Assembly (NCBI GenBank): GCA_019245455.1
Contig: JAFARM010000028.1
Coordinates: forward strand, 1-16,842
DNA length: 16,842 nucleotides
Source of the DNA: Sphingomonadaceae bacterium
GTDB taxonomy: Bacteria; Pseudomonadota; Alphaproteobacteria; Sphingomonadales; Sphingomonadaceae
Direction: 5' to 3'
Every line of letters starts with the position of its first letter. Position 1 is the stretch's first letter. The notes beneath the pieces were generated by a model. The model did no database searches and was not told the DNA's origin. It worked only from the letters and a program-made list of their open reading frames with translations. Position numbers and translations under genes: made by a program. Shown piece after piece: positions 1 to 5,957 of this stretch.

Positions 1-741
1 CCACGCGCCGTCCCGGTCGCAGTCGCCCACCGCCCTCGCCGCCCACGCGCCATCCCGGTCGTCGCCCGCCGCCGCCCATGCCCCCGAACCGCCGCCGCCT
101 GCCGTCTGGCCGTCGTCCCGCGACGCGTACGCCCGTCCGTCGGCGACGCCGAAGTCGTAGCTTTCCGCGATCAGCGCCTCGATCTCCGCCCTGGTCAGCT
201 CGGTCAGCGGCTTCGCATCGTCCGCGTCCGCGTCCGCGTCGGCGTCTGCGGGCGGCGGCGGTGCCGGTTCGGGCTCGCCGGTCAGGCGCGGGCGATCGGG
301 CTCGCGCGCCTGCTCGACCGCCTCGGCATAGGCATCGACGACCGCGGCGAAGTCGGCCTGCGGGTCCTCGGCCGGGCGCGCGCCCTCGGCCTCGGCCGGG
401 CGGAGGTGGGCGAGCAGGCCGAGCAGCAGCCGGTCGCTGAACACGCGGCGGGTGCCGACGACCTGGCCGCGCCACATCGTCGCCACCCCGACGCCGTTGA
501 TGGCGCGGTCGAGCGCAAGATCGCGCAGCCGCTGGTACGCCATCGCCTGCGCCGCCTGCCACCCGGCGGCAAACGCCCCCCGCGGCTCGCGCCCGCGCTT
601 CCTGTAGGCTGACGACGCCGACAGCCCGACGTCGGCTGCGGCCTCGGCGACGCTGATGCCGTGGGACAGCGCGTCGTGGAACGCCATCTGCCGCTCGACG
701 GTCCAGCCGTCGTGGCGGATGGTGGGGATGTCGGTCGTCAT
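1..741 (-). CDS. Helix-turn-helix protein with acidic repetitive C-terminal tail, partial (runs off left edge)
   Basis: Open from an ATG at 741 to base 1 with no stop, so 247 N-terminal residues are seen. A GGAGG lies 9 bases before the ATG (751-755), which supports this start. Residues about 10-50 hold a helix-turn-helix-like segment (ISVAEAAADVGLSASSAYRKR split around residues 29-49). A helical region with WQAAQAMAYQRLRDLALDRA follows, then a segment with VVGTRRVFSDRLLLGLLAHL. This order matches, from memory, a common sphingomonad family of HTH proteins resembling phage terminase small subunits or transposase N-termini. After residue 155 the protein is Pro-rich, then has an Asp-Ala run (about 166-175), a helical piece (178-210), and Gly-rich repeats around GAWAA. 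DNA binding is an inference from the HTH alone. The role, the missing C-terminus and any partner are unknown. Confidence 0.72.
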   Translation of the reverse strand, partial: MTTDIPTIRHDGWTVERQMAFHDALSHGISVAEAAADVGLSASSAYRKRGREPRGAFAAGWQAAQAMAYQRLRDLALDRAINGVGVATMWRGQVVGTRRVFSDRLLLGLLAHLRPAEAEGARPAEDPQADFAAVVDAYAEAVEQAREPDRPRLTGEPEPAPPPPADADADADADDAKPLTELTRAEIEALIAESYDFGVADGRAYASRDDGQTAGGGGSGAWAAAGDDRDGAWAARAVGDCDRDGAW

Positions 742-789
742 GGGGTCCCGCCTCCGGTTGCGTGAGTGCGGGATTTCAGGTGAACAGAA

Positions 790-800
790 TTGTCCTACAA
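790..800. promoter_or_regulatory. Short inverted repeat TTGT-N3-ACAA in the divergent intergenic region
   Basis: TTGTCCTACAA is a perfect 4-base inverted repeat around a 3-base centre. It lies between the leftward HTH gene (start 741) and the rightward gene starting near 902. It overlaps a minus-strand TTGACT (805-800) that could be the -35 box of the HTH gene, though no good -10 follows at the usual distance. The position and symmetry fit an operator, possibly autoregulatory. This is inference, and an 11-base site can arise by chance. Confidence 0.25.
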
Positions 801-901
801 GTCAATGGGATACGGCGTGTTGTCTGCCGCAGGCGCGGCTGGAAGTTTGACGGTGCGGCGTGATAACCGTAGCTTGCCGTGTCGAATCGAGGGGACACTT
901 T

Positions 902-1216
902 GTGACAGCGAACGTGGGTGTCATCCAGCCAGGCTCGGATCCTGAGCGAGAGATTAGAGAAGCTATGGGATTCGACATTCAGCGGAGTTGGGCATCTGCT
1001 GCGCAAGTCTTTCTTGGTGAAGCTGGCGAAGCGATACTAGTGTTCAAGGAACAGGTAGCCTACGATGTAGACCCGCCTCCGGGCAAGACGGCTCCCGACG
1101 AGAACTCTAAATTTGTTAGGCGAAATGTAGCAAGTATTGTTCTCCCTCAGGTTGTCGCCCTTGAGCTTGGCAAGATTCTGATCCGAATGATCGAACCGTC
1201 TAATGGCGCGTCCTAG
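902..1216 (+). CDS. Small hypothetical protein in low-GC patch
   Basis: This encodes 104 residues from a GTG at 902, chosen because GAGGGG (889-894) sits 7 bases upstream. An in-frame GTG at 860 would add 14 residues but has no ribosome site. The protein shows no signal peptide or membrane helix. It is soluble, with a beta-like stretch (AILVFKEQVAYDV), a Pro/charged loop (DPPPGKTAPDENSK), and a final strand plus helix (VASIVLPQVVALELGKILIR). That strand-loop-strand-helix order loosely recalls the small DUF3467 fold, but I would not assign it. Base composition (about half GC) and codon use (AGT, CTA, ATA) differ clearly from the high-GC neighbours, suggesting transfer. It overlaps the next gene by 14 bases, so the two are probably co-translated. 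Function unknown. Confidence 0.6.
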   Translation: MTANVGVIQPGSDPEREIREAMGFDIQRSWASAAQVFLGEAGEAILVFKEQVAYDVDPPPGKTAPDENSKFVRRNVASIVLPQVVALELGKILIRMIEPSNGAS

Positions 1217-1832
1217 TAAGAAAGATATTTTCGCTTCGATGGCGTTCGGTGCGACTTCGACCGTCGTCGGCGCGACGCCATATGTCAACGCTGATGGTCC
1301 CTCCACGGCAGCAATCTCGTTCGCTTACAAGACCAATGCAGAAGCGAAAGCTCAGAGTAGCTATATGCCCACATACGTCACCACTTCCGAGATGCGTGCT
1401 GAGCTTGCTGCGGCTGAGGCGCGGGTTGAACTCAAGCTGGCAGATCGAATCAGTTCTTTGGCAAGTGATATTCGAAGCTTGGCAAGCACTATGTCCGAGG
1501 CCCGAGTTGATACGGATAGGAAGCTTAGCGAACTTAAGATTGCTTTGGGCGGTGCGGCGACAACGAAATCCGTGTGGAGCGCCGCTGGTGCGACGATCAT
1601 AGCGGGAGTCGCTCTAATCGGCCTGAGTGCATCCCAGTTCGGAAGTGGATTTCAAGCTGCAGGATCATACGCTCAAAAGCAGGCGGAAACCGCTCGGCAA
1701 ATCGAGGCTGCAACAATTCGGCTCGAGACTATTGAAGGGAAGATATCTCATCACGATGAGGCTGAGGTTGGAGACGCCAAGCCACTTCCCGCCCCGAGCA
1801 ACCGCTCGGAGCACAAGAGACCGCCCTCTTAG
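1203..1832 (+). CDS. Coiled-coil protein with a single membrane helix, unknown function
   Basis: This encodes 209 residues. The ATG at 1203 lies inside the end of the preceding gene in another frame (14-base overlap), with no clear ribosome site, consistent with translational coupling. The N-terminus (1-60) has Gly/Ala/Thr-rich patches. Residues about 62-115 form a charged heptad-like helix (EMRAELAAAEARVELKLADR onward). One hydrophobic helix spans about 124-143 (WSAAGATIIAGVALIGLSAS). A second helical stretch (155-180) and a hydrophilic Pro-rich tail follow. The layout of long coiled coil then one membrane helix resembles small membrane-anchored coiled-coil proteins found in accessory regions, but I recognise no family. 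GC is near 48 percent in the first sampled line, against about 75 percent in the core genes. It ends 14 bases from the stop of the convergent poxB-like gene. Confidence 0.72.
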   Translation: MARPSKKDIFASMAFGATSTVVGATPYVNADGPSTAAISFAYKTNAEAKAQSSYMPTYVTTSEMRAELAAAEARVELKLADRISSLASDIRSLASTMSEARVDTDRKLSELKIALGGAATTKSVWSAAGATIIAGVALIGLSASQFGSGFQAAGSYAQKQAETARQIEAATIRLETIEGKISHHDEAEVGDAKPLPAPSNRSEHKRPPS

Positions 1833-1846
1833 GTGAGGTTGGCGTC

Positions 1847-3526
1847 TCACACCCCCACCAACTCCCGCACCTTCGCGATCCCGAAACGCAGCGCCTGCGC
1901 CGGCTTGATGTGCGGCATCGCCGGGATCTCCGCGGGGTCGGTCAGGACGTGGAGGATGGCGGGGCCTTCGGTGGCGAGGAACGTCGTCACCGCCGGCAGC
2001 AGCTCGCCGGGCTCCTTGACCGTGAAGCCGTGCGCGCCGCACGCCCGCGCGAACGCGGCGAAGTCGGGGTTGGTGAAGCCGGTGCCCTTGGCGGCGGGGT
2101 AGCCGGCACCCTCCATCTCGAAGTGGACCAGCCCCCAGCCGCCGTTGTCGTAGACGACCGCCTTGACCGGCAGCTTGTGTTCGACCGCGGTCATGAACTC
2201 GCCCAGCAGCATCGTCATGCCGCCGTCGCCGACGTGGAGGATGACCTGGCGCGCCGGGTCGAGCGCGGCGATGCCGTTGGCCATGCCGAGCCCGGTGCCA
2301 ACGGCGGCGTTGTTGAAGCTGCCGACGACGCGCTGCTCAGCCTTCGGGCGAAGCCAATTGCCGGCCCATAGCGTCACCTCGCCGGTGTCGCTGACGTGGA
2401 CGGCGTCGTCGGCGGCCGCATCGCTCAGCGCGCGGGCGACCGCCTGGGGGTGGACCAGCTTGCCGGCACGCGCGGGGTCGGCCTTCTGGCTGAGCATCTC
2501 GACCCACGTCTCGCGGGCCTTGCGCGCGCGGTCGAGGAACTTCGTGTCGTCGCGCTGGGGCAGGTGCTCGAGCAGCATTGCCAGCGCCGGGCGGACCGAG
2601 CCGACGACACCCAAGGCGACCGGCGCGCGCCGCCCGAGCACCTGCGCGCGCTCGTCCACCTGGACGACGCGGCCGTGGTCTGGGAGGAACTCGGTGTAGG
2701 GATAGTCGGTGCCGAGCATGACCAGCAGGTCGGCGTCGGCGACCGCGTCGGTCCCCGGCCGCCCGCCGATCAGGCCGATGCCGCCGATGTTGTACGGGTG
2801 CTCGAAAGGCAACAGGTCCAATGCGCGATAGGTGTGGACGACCGGCGCGTGCAGCCGCCCGGCGAGCGCCGACACCTCGGCGGCGGCTCCGCGACAGCCG
2901 AAACCGACCATCAGCGTGACCGACTTGGCGCGCTCGATGCGGTCGGCGAGCGCGGCGATGTCCTCCGGCGCGGGCGCGACCTCGGGACGGGGGCGGAGCG
3001 TGGCGAGGCTGGGCACCTGGCCGGAGACCTTGGCCTTGAACACTTCGGGCGGCACGGAGATGTGGGCAACGCCGCGCTCGCCGTAGGCGGCGGCGATGGC
3101 GGCGCGGATCGCGGCGGGGGCCTGTTCGGCAGTGGCGATGGTCGTCGTGTAGACGCTGACGTCGCGGAACAGCAGGTCGGGGCTGTTCTCCTGCAGCCCG
3201 TCGGTGCCGGCTTTGGCCTGCTCGACGTCGCCGGTGATGGCGAGCACGGGGGCGTGGTCCTTGCGCGCCTCGTACAGCCCGGCGACGAGGTGCGTGCCGC
3301 CCGGCCCGGTCGTGCCGCAGCAGACGCCGAGGCGGCCGGTCAGCTTGGCCTGGCCGGCGGCGGCGAGTGCTGCCCCCTCCTCGTGGCGGACGCCGATCCA
3401 GGTCAGCTCGTGCTGCCGCTCGATGGCGTCGGTGAACGGGTTCAAGGCGTCGCCGACGATGCCGAAGATCTGGCGCACGCCGATCTCGGCGAGGGTCGAG
3501 GCGAGCAGGTCGGCGACGGTGGTCAT
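1847..3526 (-). CDS. poxB: Pyruvate oxidase/dehydrogenase (quinone)-type ThDP enzyme
   Basis: This encodes 559 residues. The start is the ATG at 3526, with GGAG about 9 bases upstream; the frame stays open further upstream only because it reads through palindromic repeats. The sequence follows E. coli PoxB along its whole length: N-terminal ThDP pyrimidine domain with GVRHEEGAALAAAG (catalytic Glu about 50) and CGTTGPGGTHL, a central FAD-type domain with TYPE features such as MVGFGCRGAAAEVSALAGRL and PYNIGGIGLIGG, and a C-terminal ThDP domain with GDGG at about 433. Family members decarboxylate pyruvate to acetate and CO2 and pass electrons to quinone at the membrane. Two oddities: the motif end usually written NN is DN (about 460-461), and the protein stops about 15 residues short of E. 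coli PoxB, within its lipid-binding C-terminal peptide. A related ThDP oxidase with another 2-oxoacid substrate is possible. Confidence 0.85.
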   Translation of the reverse strand: MTTVADLLASTLAEIGVRQIFGIVGDALNPFTDAIERQHELTWIGVRHEEGAALAAAGQAKLTGRLGVCCGTTGPGGTHLVAGLYEARKDHAPVLAITGDVEQAKAGTDGLQENSPDLLFRDVSVYTTTIATAEQAPAAIRAAIAAAYGERGVAHISVPPEVFKAKVSGQVPSLATLRPRPEVAPAPEDIAALADRIERAKSVTLMVGFGCRGAAAEVSALAGRLHAPVVHTYRALDLLPFEHPYNIGGIGLIGGRPGTDAVADADLLVMLGTDYPYTEFLPDHGRVVQVDERAQVLGRRAPVALGVVGSVRPALAMLLEHLPQRDDTKFLDRARKARETWVEMLSQKADPARAGKLVHPQAVARALSDAAADDAVHVSDTGEVTLWAGNWLRPKAEQRVVGSFNNAAVGTGLGMANGIAALDPARQVILHVGDGGMTMLLGEFMTAVEHKLPVKAVVYDNGGWGLVHFEMEGAGYPAAKGTGFTNPDFAAFARACGAHGFTVKEPGELLPAVTTFLATEGPAILHVLTDPAEIPAMPHIKPAQALRFGIAKVRELVGV

Positions 3527-3658
3527 GGGCGCGGCTCCGTGCGGTGTCGGGGCGGCAACGCGCGCGGGGGGCAGTGCGCTCCGTGGGGCACAGGCGCGGT
3601 GATCTGGGCGGCGTGCGACGAACCGGGTGAGCATATGCGCAGAGCGGTCGCCTCTATC

Positions 3659-3771
3659 CGTCATCCCCGCGAATGCGGGGACCCATCTCCCGCGGCGCGA
3701 CCCGATGCGACGGGTGCCGTTGCCCCGTGGCGGACGGCAGGCGATGGGTCTCCGCTTTCGCGGGGATGACG
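3659..3771. repeat. Palindromic repeat element A, copy 1 (long form)
   Basis: The ends CGTCATCCCCGC (3659-3670) and GCGGGGATGACG (3760-3771) are exact inverted repeats. Each arm is itself a small hairpin (CCCCGC-GAAT-GCGGGG) followed by ACCCATC or its complement. The middle is about 55 bases of variable sequence. It belongs to the same family as five other copies in this window and lies upstream of the poxB-like gene, in a gene-free gap. It has no coding capacity; this is a REP/MITE-like intergenic element. Confidence 0.85.
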
Positions 3772-3800
3772 GGGGGGGTGGAGCCGGACCGTTCCCCCTG

Positions 3801-3916
3801 CTGTCATCCCGGCGAAGGCCGGGACCCATCTCCCGATGGCCTGCTCTCATGCGATGAGCGCGGTCGCCCCTTGGCAAGCAGCAGGAGATGGGTCCCCGCT
3901 TTCGCGGGGATGACAG
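3801..3916. repeat. Palindromic repeat element A, copy 2 (long form)
   Basis: CTGTCATCCC (3801-3810) pairs with GGGATGACAG (3907-3916). The left arm has the GGCGAAGGCC hairpin and the right arm the GCTTTCGC form, so the two arms come from different sub-types of the family. The inner flanks CCCATCTCC and GGAGATGGG also pair. It lies 29 bases from copy 1 and 29 from copy 3. Confidence 0.85.
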
Positions 3917-3945
3917 AGGGGGGGCTGGAGCGGGGCCGTTCCTCC

Positions 3946-4023
3946 CTGTCATCCCGGCGCAGGCCGGGACCCATGACCTCGAACCTCTGCGTTCATGGGT
4001 CCCGGTCTGCGCCGGGATGACAG
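3946..4023. repeat. Palindromic repeat element A, copy 3 (short form)
   Basis: A 78-base element with CTGTCATCCCGGC at the left end and GCCGGGATGACAG at the right. The centre, CATGACCTCGAACCT then CTGCGTTCATG, is mostly self-complementary. It lies 19 bases past the stop of the leftward radical SAM gene, so it could form a hairpin in that gene's 3-prime end. Confidence 0.85.
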
Positions 4024-4042
4024 CAGGGGGAGGGCACCTCCT

Positions 4043-5116
4043 TCAGAACAAACTCAACTGCGCCTGCGGCACCCAGAACAGGTCGGTCCTGAGCGCCGGG
4101 CGCGGGCGGTCGAGTCCGAGCTTCGCCTTGGCGATGCGCGCGCGGGCGTGGAGCAGGTCGGCGTAGGGGCCGATGCCCTTCATCCGCGTGCCGAAGTCGG
4201 GGTCGTTGTCGCGCCCGCCGCGCATCGAGCGGATCAGCGCCATGACGTGCGCGGCGCGCTCGGGGAAGTGCGCGTCGAGCCAGGCGCGGAACAGCGGCGC
4301 GACCTCGTGCGGCAGGCGCACCGGGCGGACGAAGGCGCCGACCGCGCCGGCGGCGGCCGCGGCCTCCAGGATCGCCTCGATCTCATGGTCGGTGATCGCC
4401 GGGATGACGGGGCTGACCGAGCACCACACCGGCACGCCGGCGTCGGCGAGGGTGCGGATCGCGGCGAGGCGCTTCGGCGGAGTCGCGGCGCGCGGCTCCA
4501 GCGTGCGGGCGATGGTCGGCACGAGGCTCGTCACCGAGATGACGACGGCGACCAGCCCGTCGGCGGCGAGGTCCCTCAGGATGTCGAGGTCGGCTGTGAC
4601 GCGGTCGGACTTGGTCGTGATCGAGACCGGGTGCTTGAACGCGCGCAGCACCTCGAGGCAGCCGCGCGTGATGCGGTGCCGCGCCTCGATCGGCTGGTAG
4701 GGGTCGGTGTTGGTGCCCATCGCCAGCGGGGCGGGGACGTAGCCCTTCCTCGACAGCTCGGCGCGGAGCAGCGCTGGCGCGGTCGGCTTGACCGTCAGCT
4801 TGCTCTCGAAGTCGAGCCCCGGCGACAGGCCGAGATAGGCGTGCGTCGGCCGGGCGAAGCAGTAGATGCAGCCGTGCTCGCACCCCCGGTAGGCGTTGAC
4901 CGAGCGGTCGAACGGCACGTCGGGCGAGGTGTTGCGGCTGATGATCGTCCGTGGGCTTTCGCGCGTGACCTCCGTGCGGAGCCGCGGCGGCGCGCCGTCG
5001 ACCTCGCCCCGCGCGTCGAGCCAGTCGCCGTCGTCGTCGCGGCCGGGCGTATCGAAGCGCGCCGACGGCGTATTCGCCGGCGCGCCGCGACCGCGCTGCA
5101 AGGCGGGGTGAAGCAT
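4043..5116 (-). CDS. PA0069-type radical SAM protein
   Basis: This encodes 357 residues. The radical SAM cluster motif is CEHGCIYC (Cys 79, 83, 86; C-x3-C-x2-C), preceded by NAYRGC and followed by FARPTHAYLGLSPGLDF, a signature of the PA0069/Rv2578c group related in layout to spore photoproduct lyase (SplB). Other typical pieces are LAMGTNTDPYQPIE, SITTKSDRV, and the C-terminal half with SVSPVIPAITDHEIEA and RPVRLPHEVAPLF. The protein should bind a 4Fe-4S cluster and cleave S-adenosylmethionine; the substrate is not known for this group. The ATG at 5116 has no ribosome site, but a -10-like TATAGC ends 8 bases before it, so the transcript may be leaderless. MoaB lies 88 bases upstream on the same strand. 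Family assignment is firm; function is not. Confidence 0.9.
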   Translation of the reverse strand: MLHPALQRGRGAPANTPSARFDTPGRDDDGDWLDARGEVDGAPPRLRTEVTRESPRTIISRNTSPDVPFDRSVNAYRGCEHGCIYCFARPTHAYLGLSPGLDFESKLTVKPTAPALLRAELSRKGYVPAPLAMGTNTDPYQPIEARHRITRGCLEVLRAFKHPVSITTKSDRVTADLDILRDLAADGLVAVVISVTSLVPTIARTLEPRAATPPKRLAAIRTLADAGVPVWCSVSPVIPAITDHEIEAILEAAAAAGAVGAFVRPVRLPHEVAPLFRAWLDAHFPERAAHVMALIRSMRGGRDNDPDFGTRMKGIGPYADLLHARARIAKAKLGLDRPRPALRTDLFWVPQAQLSLF

Positions 5117-5124
5117 CCGCCAAA

Positions 5125-5154
5125 GCTATACCTTCGTGCAGAACAAGACAAGAA
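5125..5154 (-). promoter_or_regulatory. Candidate promoter of the radical SAM gene, possibly leaderless
   Basis: On the minus strand GGTATAGC (-10 TATAGC at 5130-5125) is followed by 8 bases and then the ATG at 5116. Upstream, TTCTTG (5154-5149, spacer 18) or TTGTCT (5151-5146, spacer 15) could act as -35; neither is ideal. The -10 resembles the alphaproteobacterial GCTANAWC form. The gap after MoaB is AT-richer here than the flanks. Prediction only. Confidence 0.35.
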
Positions 5155-5204
5155 CATTCGCCGGACGCAGCCGCCTCTCCGAGCCCCGGCGCGGTGCCGC
5201 CGGC

Positions 5205-5732
5205 TCAGCGCTCGCGCAGGCGCGGCATCAGCTCGACGAAGTTGCACGGGCGGTGGCGGCTGTCGAGCTGGTCCCTGAGGATTCCGTCCCACCCGTCCTT
5301 CACCGCGCCGGTCGAGCCGGGGAGAGCGAAGAGGTAGGTGCCGCGCGCGACGCCGGCGGTGGCGCGCGACTGGACGGTCGAGGTGCCGATGGTCCGGAAG
5401 CTCAGCCAGCGGAACAGCTCGCCGAAGCCGGGGATCTCCTTGTCCCACACCGCCGCGAAGGCCTCGGGCGTCACGTCGCGGCCGGTGACGCCGGTGCCGC
5501 CGGTGGAGATCACGCAGTCGATTTCAGCGTCTTCGATCCATGCGTTGAGCTGGCGGGTGAGGTCCGGCACGTCGTCGCGGACGATGGCGCGGGCGGCGAG
5601 CACGTGCCCGGCGGCGGTCAGCCGCTCGACCAGCGTGTCGCCCGAGCGGTCGTCGGCGGCGGTGCGCGTGTCGCTGACGGTCAGCACGGCGATGCGGACG
5701 GGGCGGAAGGGGAGGGTGGGGTCGATCGGCAT
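5205..5732 (-). CDS. moaB: Molybdenum cofactor biosynthesis protein B
   Basis: This encodes 175 residues, the usual MoaB/MogA length. The fold shows as [11 protein letters not shown] (13-23) at the N-terminus, the molybdopterin-binding loop [15 protein letters not shown] (76-90), and a C-terminal [15 protein letters not shown] (135-149), all typical of MoaB. The family binds molybdopterin and in MogA-like members adenylylates it before metal insertion; MoaB is the usual name in organisms without a separate MogA. The start is the ATG at 5732; a longer frame to 5801 would run into a repeat and begin with Pro/Arg-rich residues unlike the family. There is no ribosome site, but GTGACC-N17-TAAACT ends 7 bases before the ATG. 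The other gene for cofactor synthesis is not in this window, so neighbours add nothing to the assignment. Confidence 0.92.
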   Translation of the reverse strand: MPIDPTLPFRPVRIAVLTVSDTRTAADDRSGDTLVERLTAAGHVLAARAIVRDDVPDLTRQLNAWIEDAEIDCVISTGGTGVTGRDVTPEAFAAVWDKEIPGFGELFRWLSFRTIGTSTVQSRATAGVARGTYLFALPGSTGAVKDGWDGILRDQLDSRHRPCNFVELMPRLRER

Positions 5733-5739
5733 GGGGTTA

Positions 5740-5768
5740 AGTTTAGGCGATGGAAAAGCGGCGGTCAC
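5740..5768 (-). promoter_or_regulatory. Candidate moaB promoter, possibly leaderless
   Basis: On the minus strand GTGACC (5768-5763), a 17-base spacer and TAAACT (5745-5740) each match four of six consensus positions. The -10 ends 7 bases before the moaB ATG, so transcription would begin at or next to the start codon. This fits the lack of a Shine-Dalgarno sequence. Prediction only. Confidence 0.35.
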
Positions 5769-5776
5769 CCGAAGTT

Positions 5777-5909
5777 CCTCCCCGGAACGGGGAGGTGGCA
5801 CGCCGCAGGCGTGACGGAGGGGTCGGCCTCCACCAGCAAAGGGGTCGACACGTGGCGACCGACCCCTCCGTCACCGCTGCGCGGTGCCACCTCCCCGTTC
5901 CGGGGAGGA
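5777..5909. repeat. Nested palindromic repeat element B, copy 1
   Basis: The left half starts with CCTCCCCGGAACGGGGAGG and then TGGCACGCCGCAGGCGTGAC; the right half gives the near-complement ending in CCTCCCCGTTCCGGGGAGG. Each half contains two local hairpins (CCTCCCC/GGGGAGG and CACGCC/GGCGTG, or CACCGC/GCGGTG), and the halves pair with each other through GACGGAGGGGTCGG and CCGACCCCTCCGTC. The middle is about 30 bases. A second copy lies at 10401-10562. Confidence 0.85.
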
Positions 5910-5912
5910 GTG

Positions 5913-5940
5913 CCCCCTCTCCCGCTTGCGGGAGAGGGGG
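5913..5940. repeat. Perfect 13-base-pair hairpin
   Basis: CCCCCTCTCCCGC (5913-5925), TT, then its exact complement (5928-5940). It abuts repeat B copy 1 and ends 17 bases from the stop of the leftward lytic transglycosylase gene. It could halt or protect that transcript, but there is no U-run after it on the minus strand, so it is not a classic intrinsic terminator. Confidence 0.7.
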
Positions 5941-5957
5941 CCGCCTCCCGCAGTGCT

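Noticed and set aside
860..901. Upstream GTG at 860 as the start of the 104-residue protein
   Set aside because: No Shine-Dalgarno there, while GAGGGG sits 7 bases before the in-frame GTG at 902.
776..1006. A 76-codon minus-strand frame in the low-GC patch, and another at 1037-1306
   Set aside because: Both are antisense to the two rightward genes, which have better start signals and coherent structure; neither product shows a recognisable feature.
3527..3952. N-terminal extension of the poxB-like frame by 142 residues
   Set aside because: It reads through repeat A copies 1 and 2 (SSPRKRGPI and WVPAFAGMT-type peptides). PoxB proteins begin at the MTTVADLL point, which has a ribosome site.
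3659..4023. Clustered, evenly spaced repeats resembling a CRISPR array
   Set aside because: The elements are 74-116-base palindromes with unequal interiors, no constant 25-40-base repeat with unique spacers, and no cas genes.
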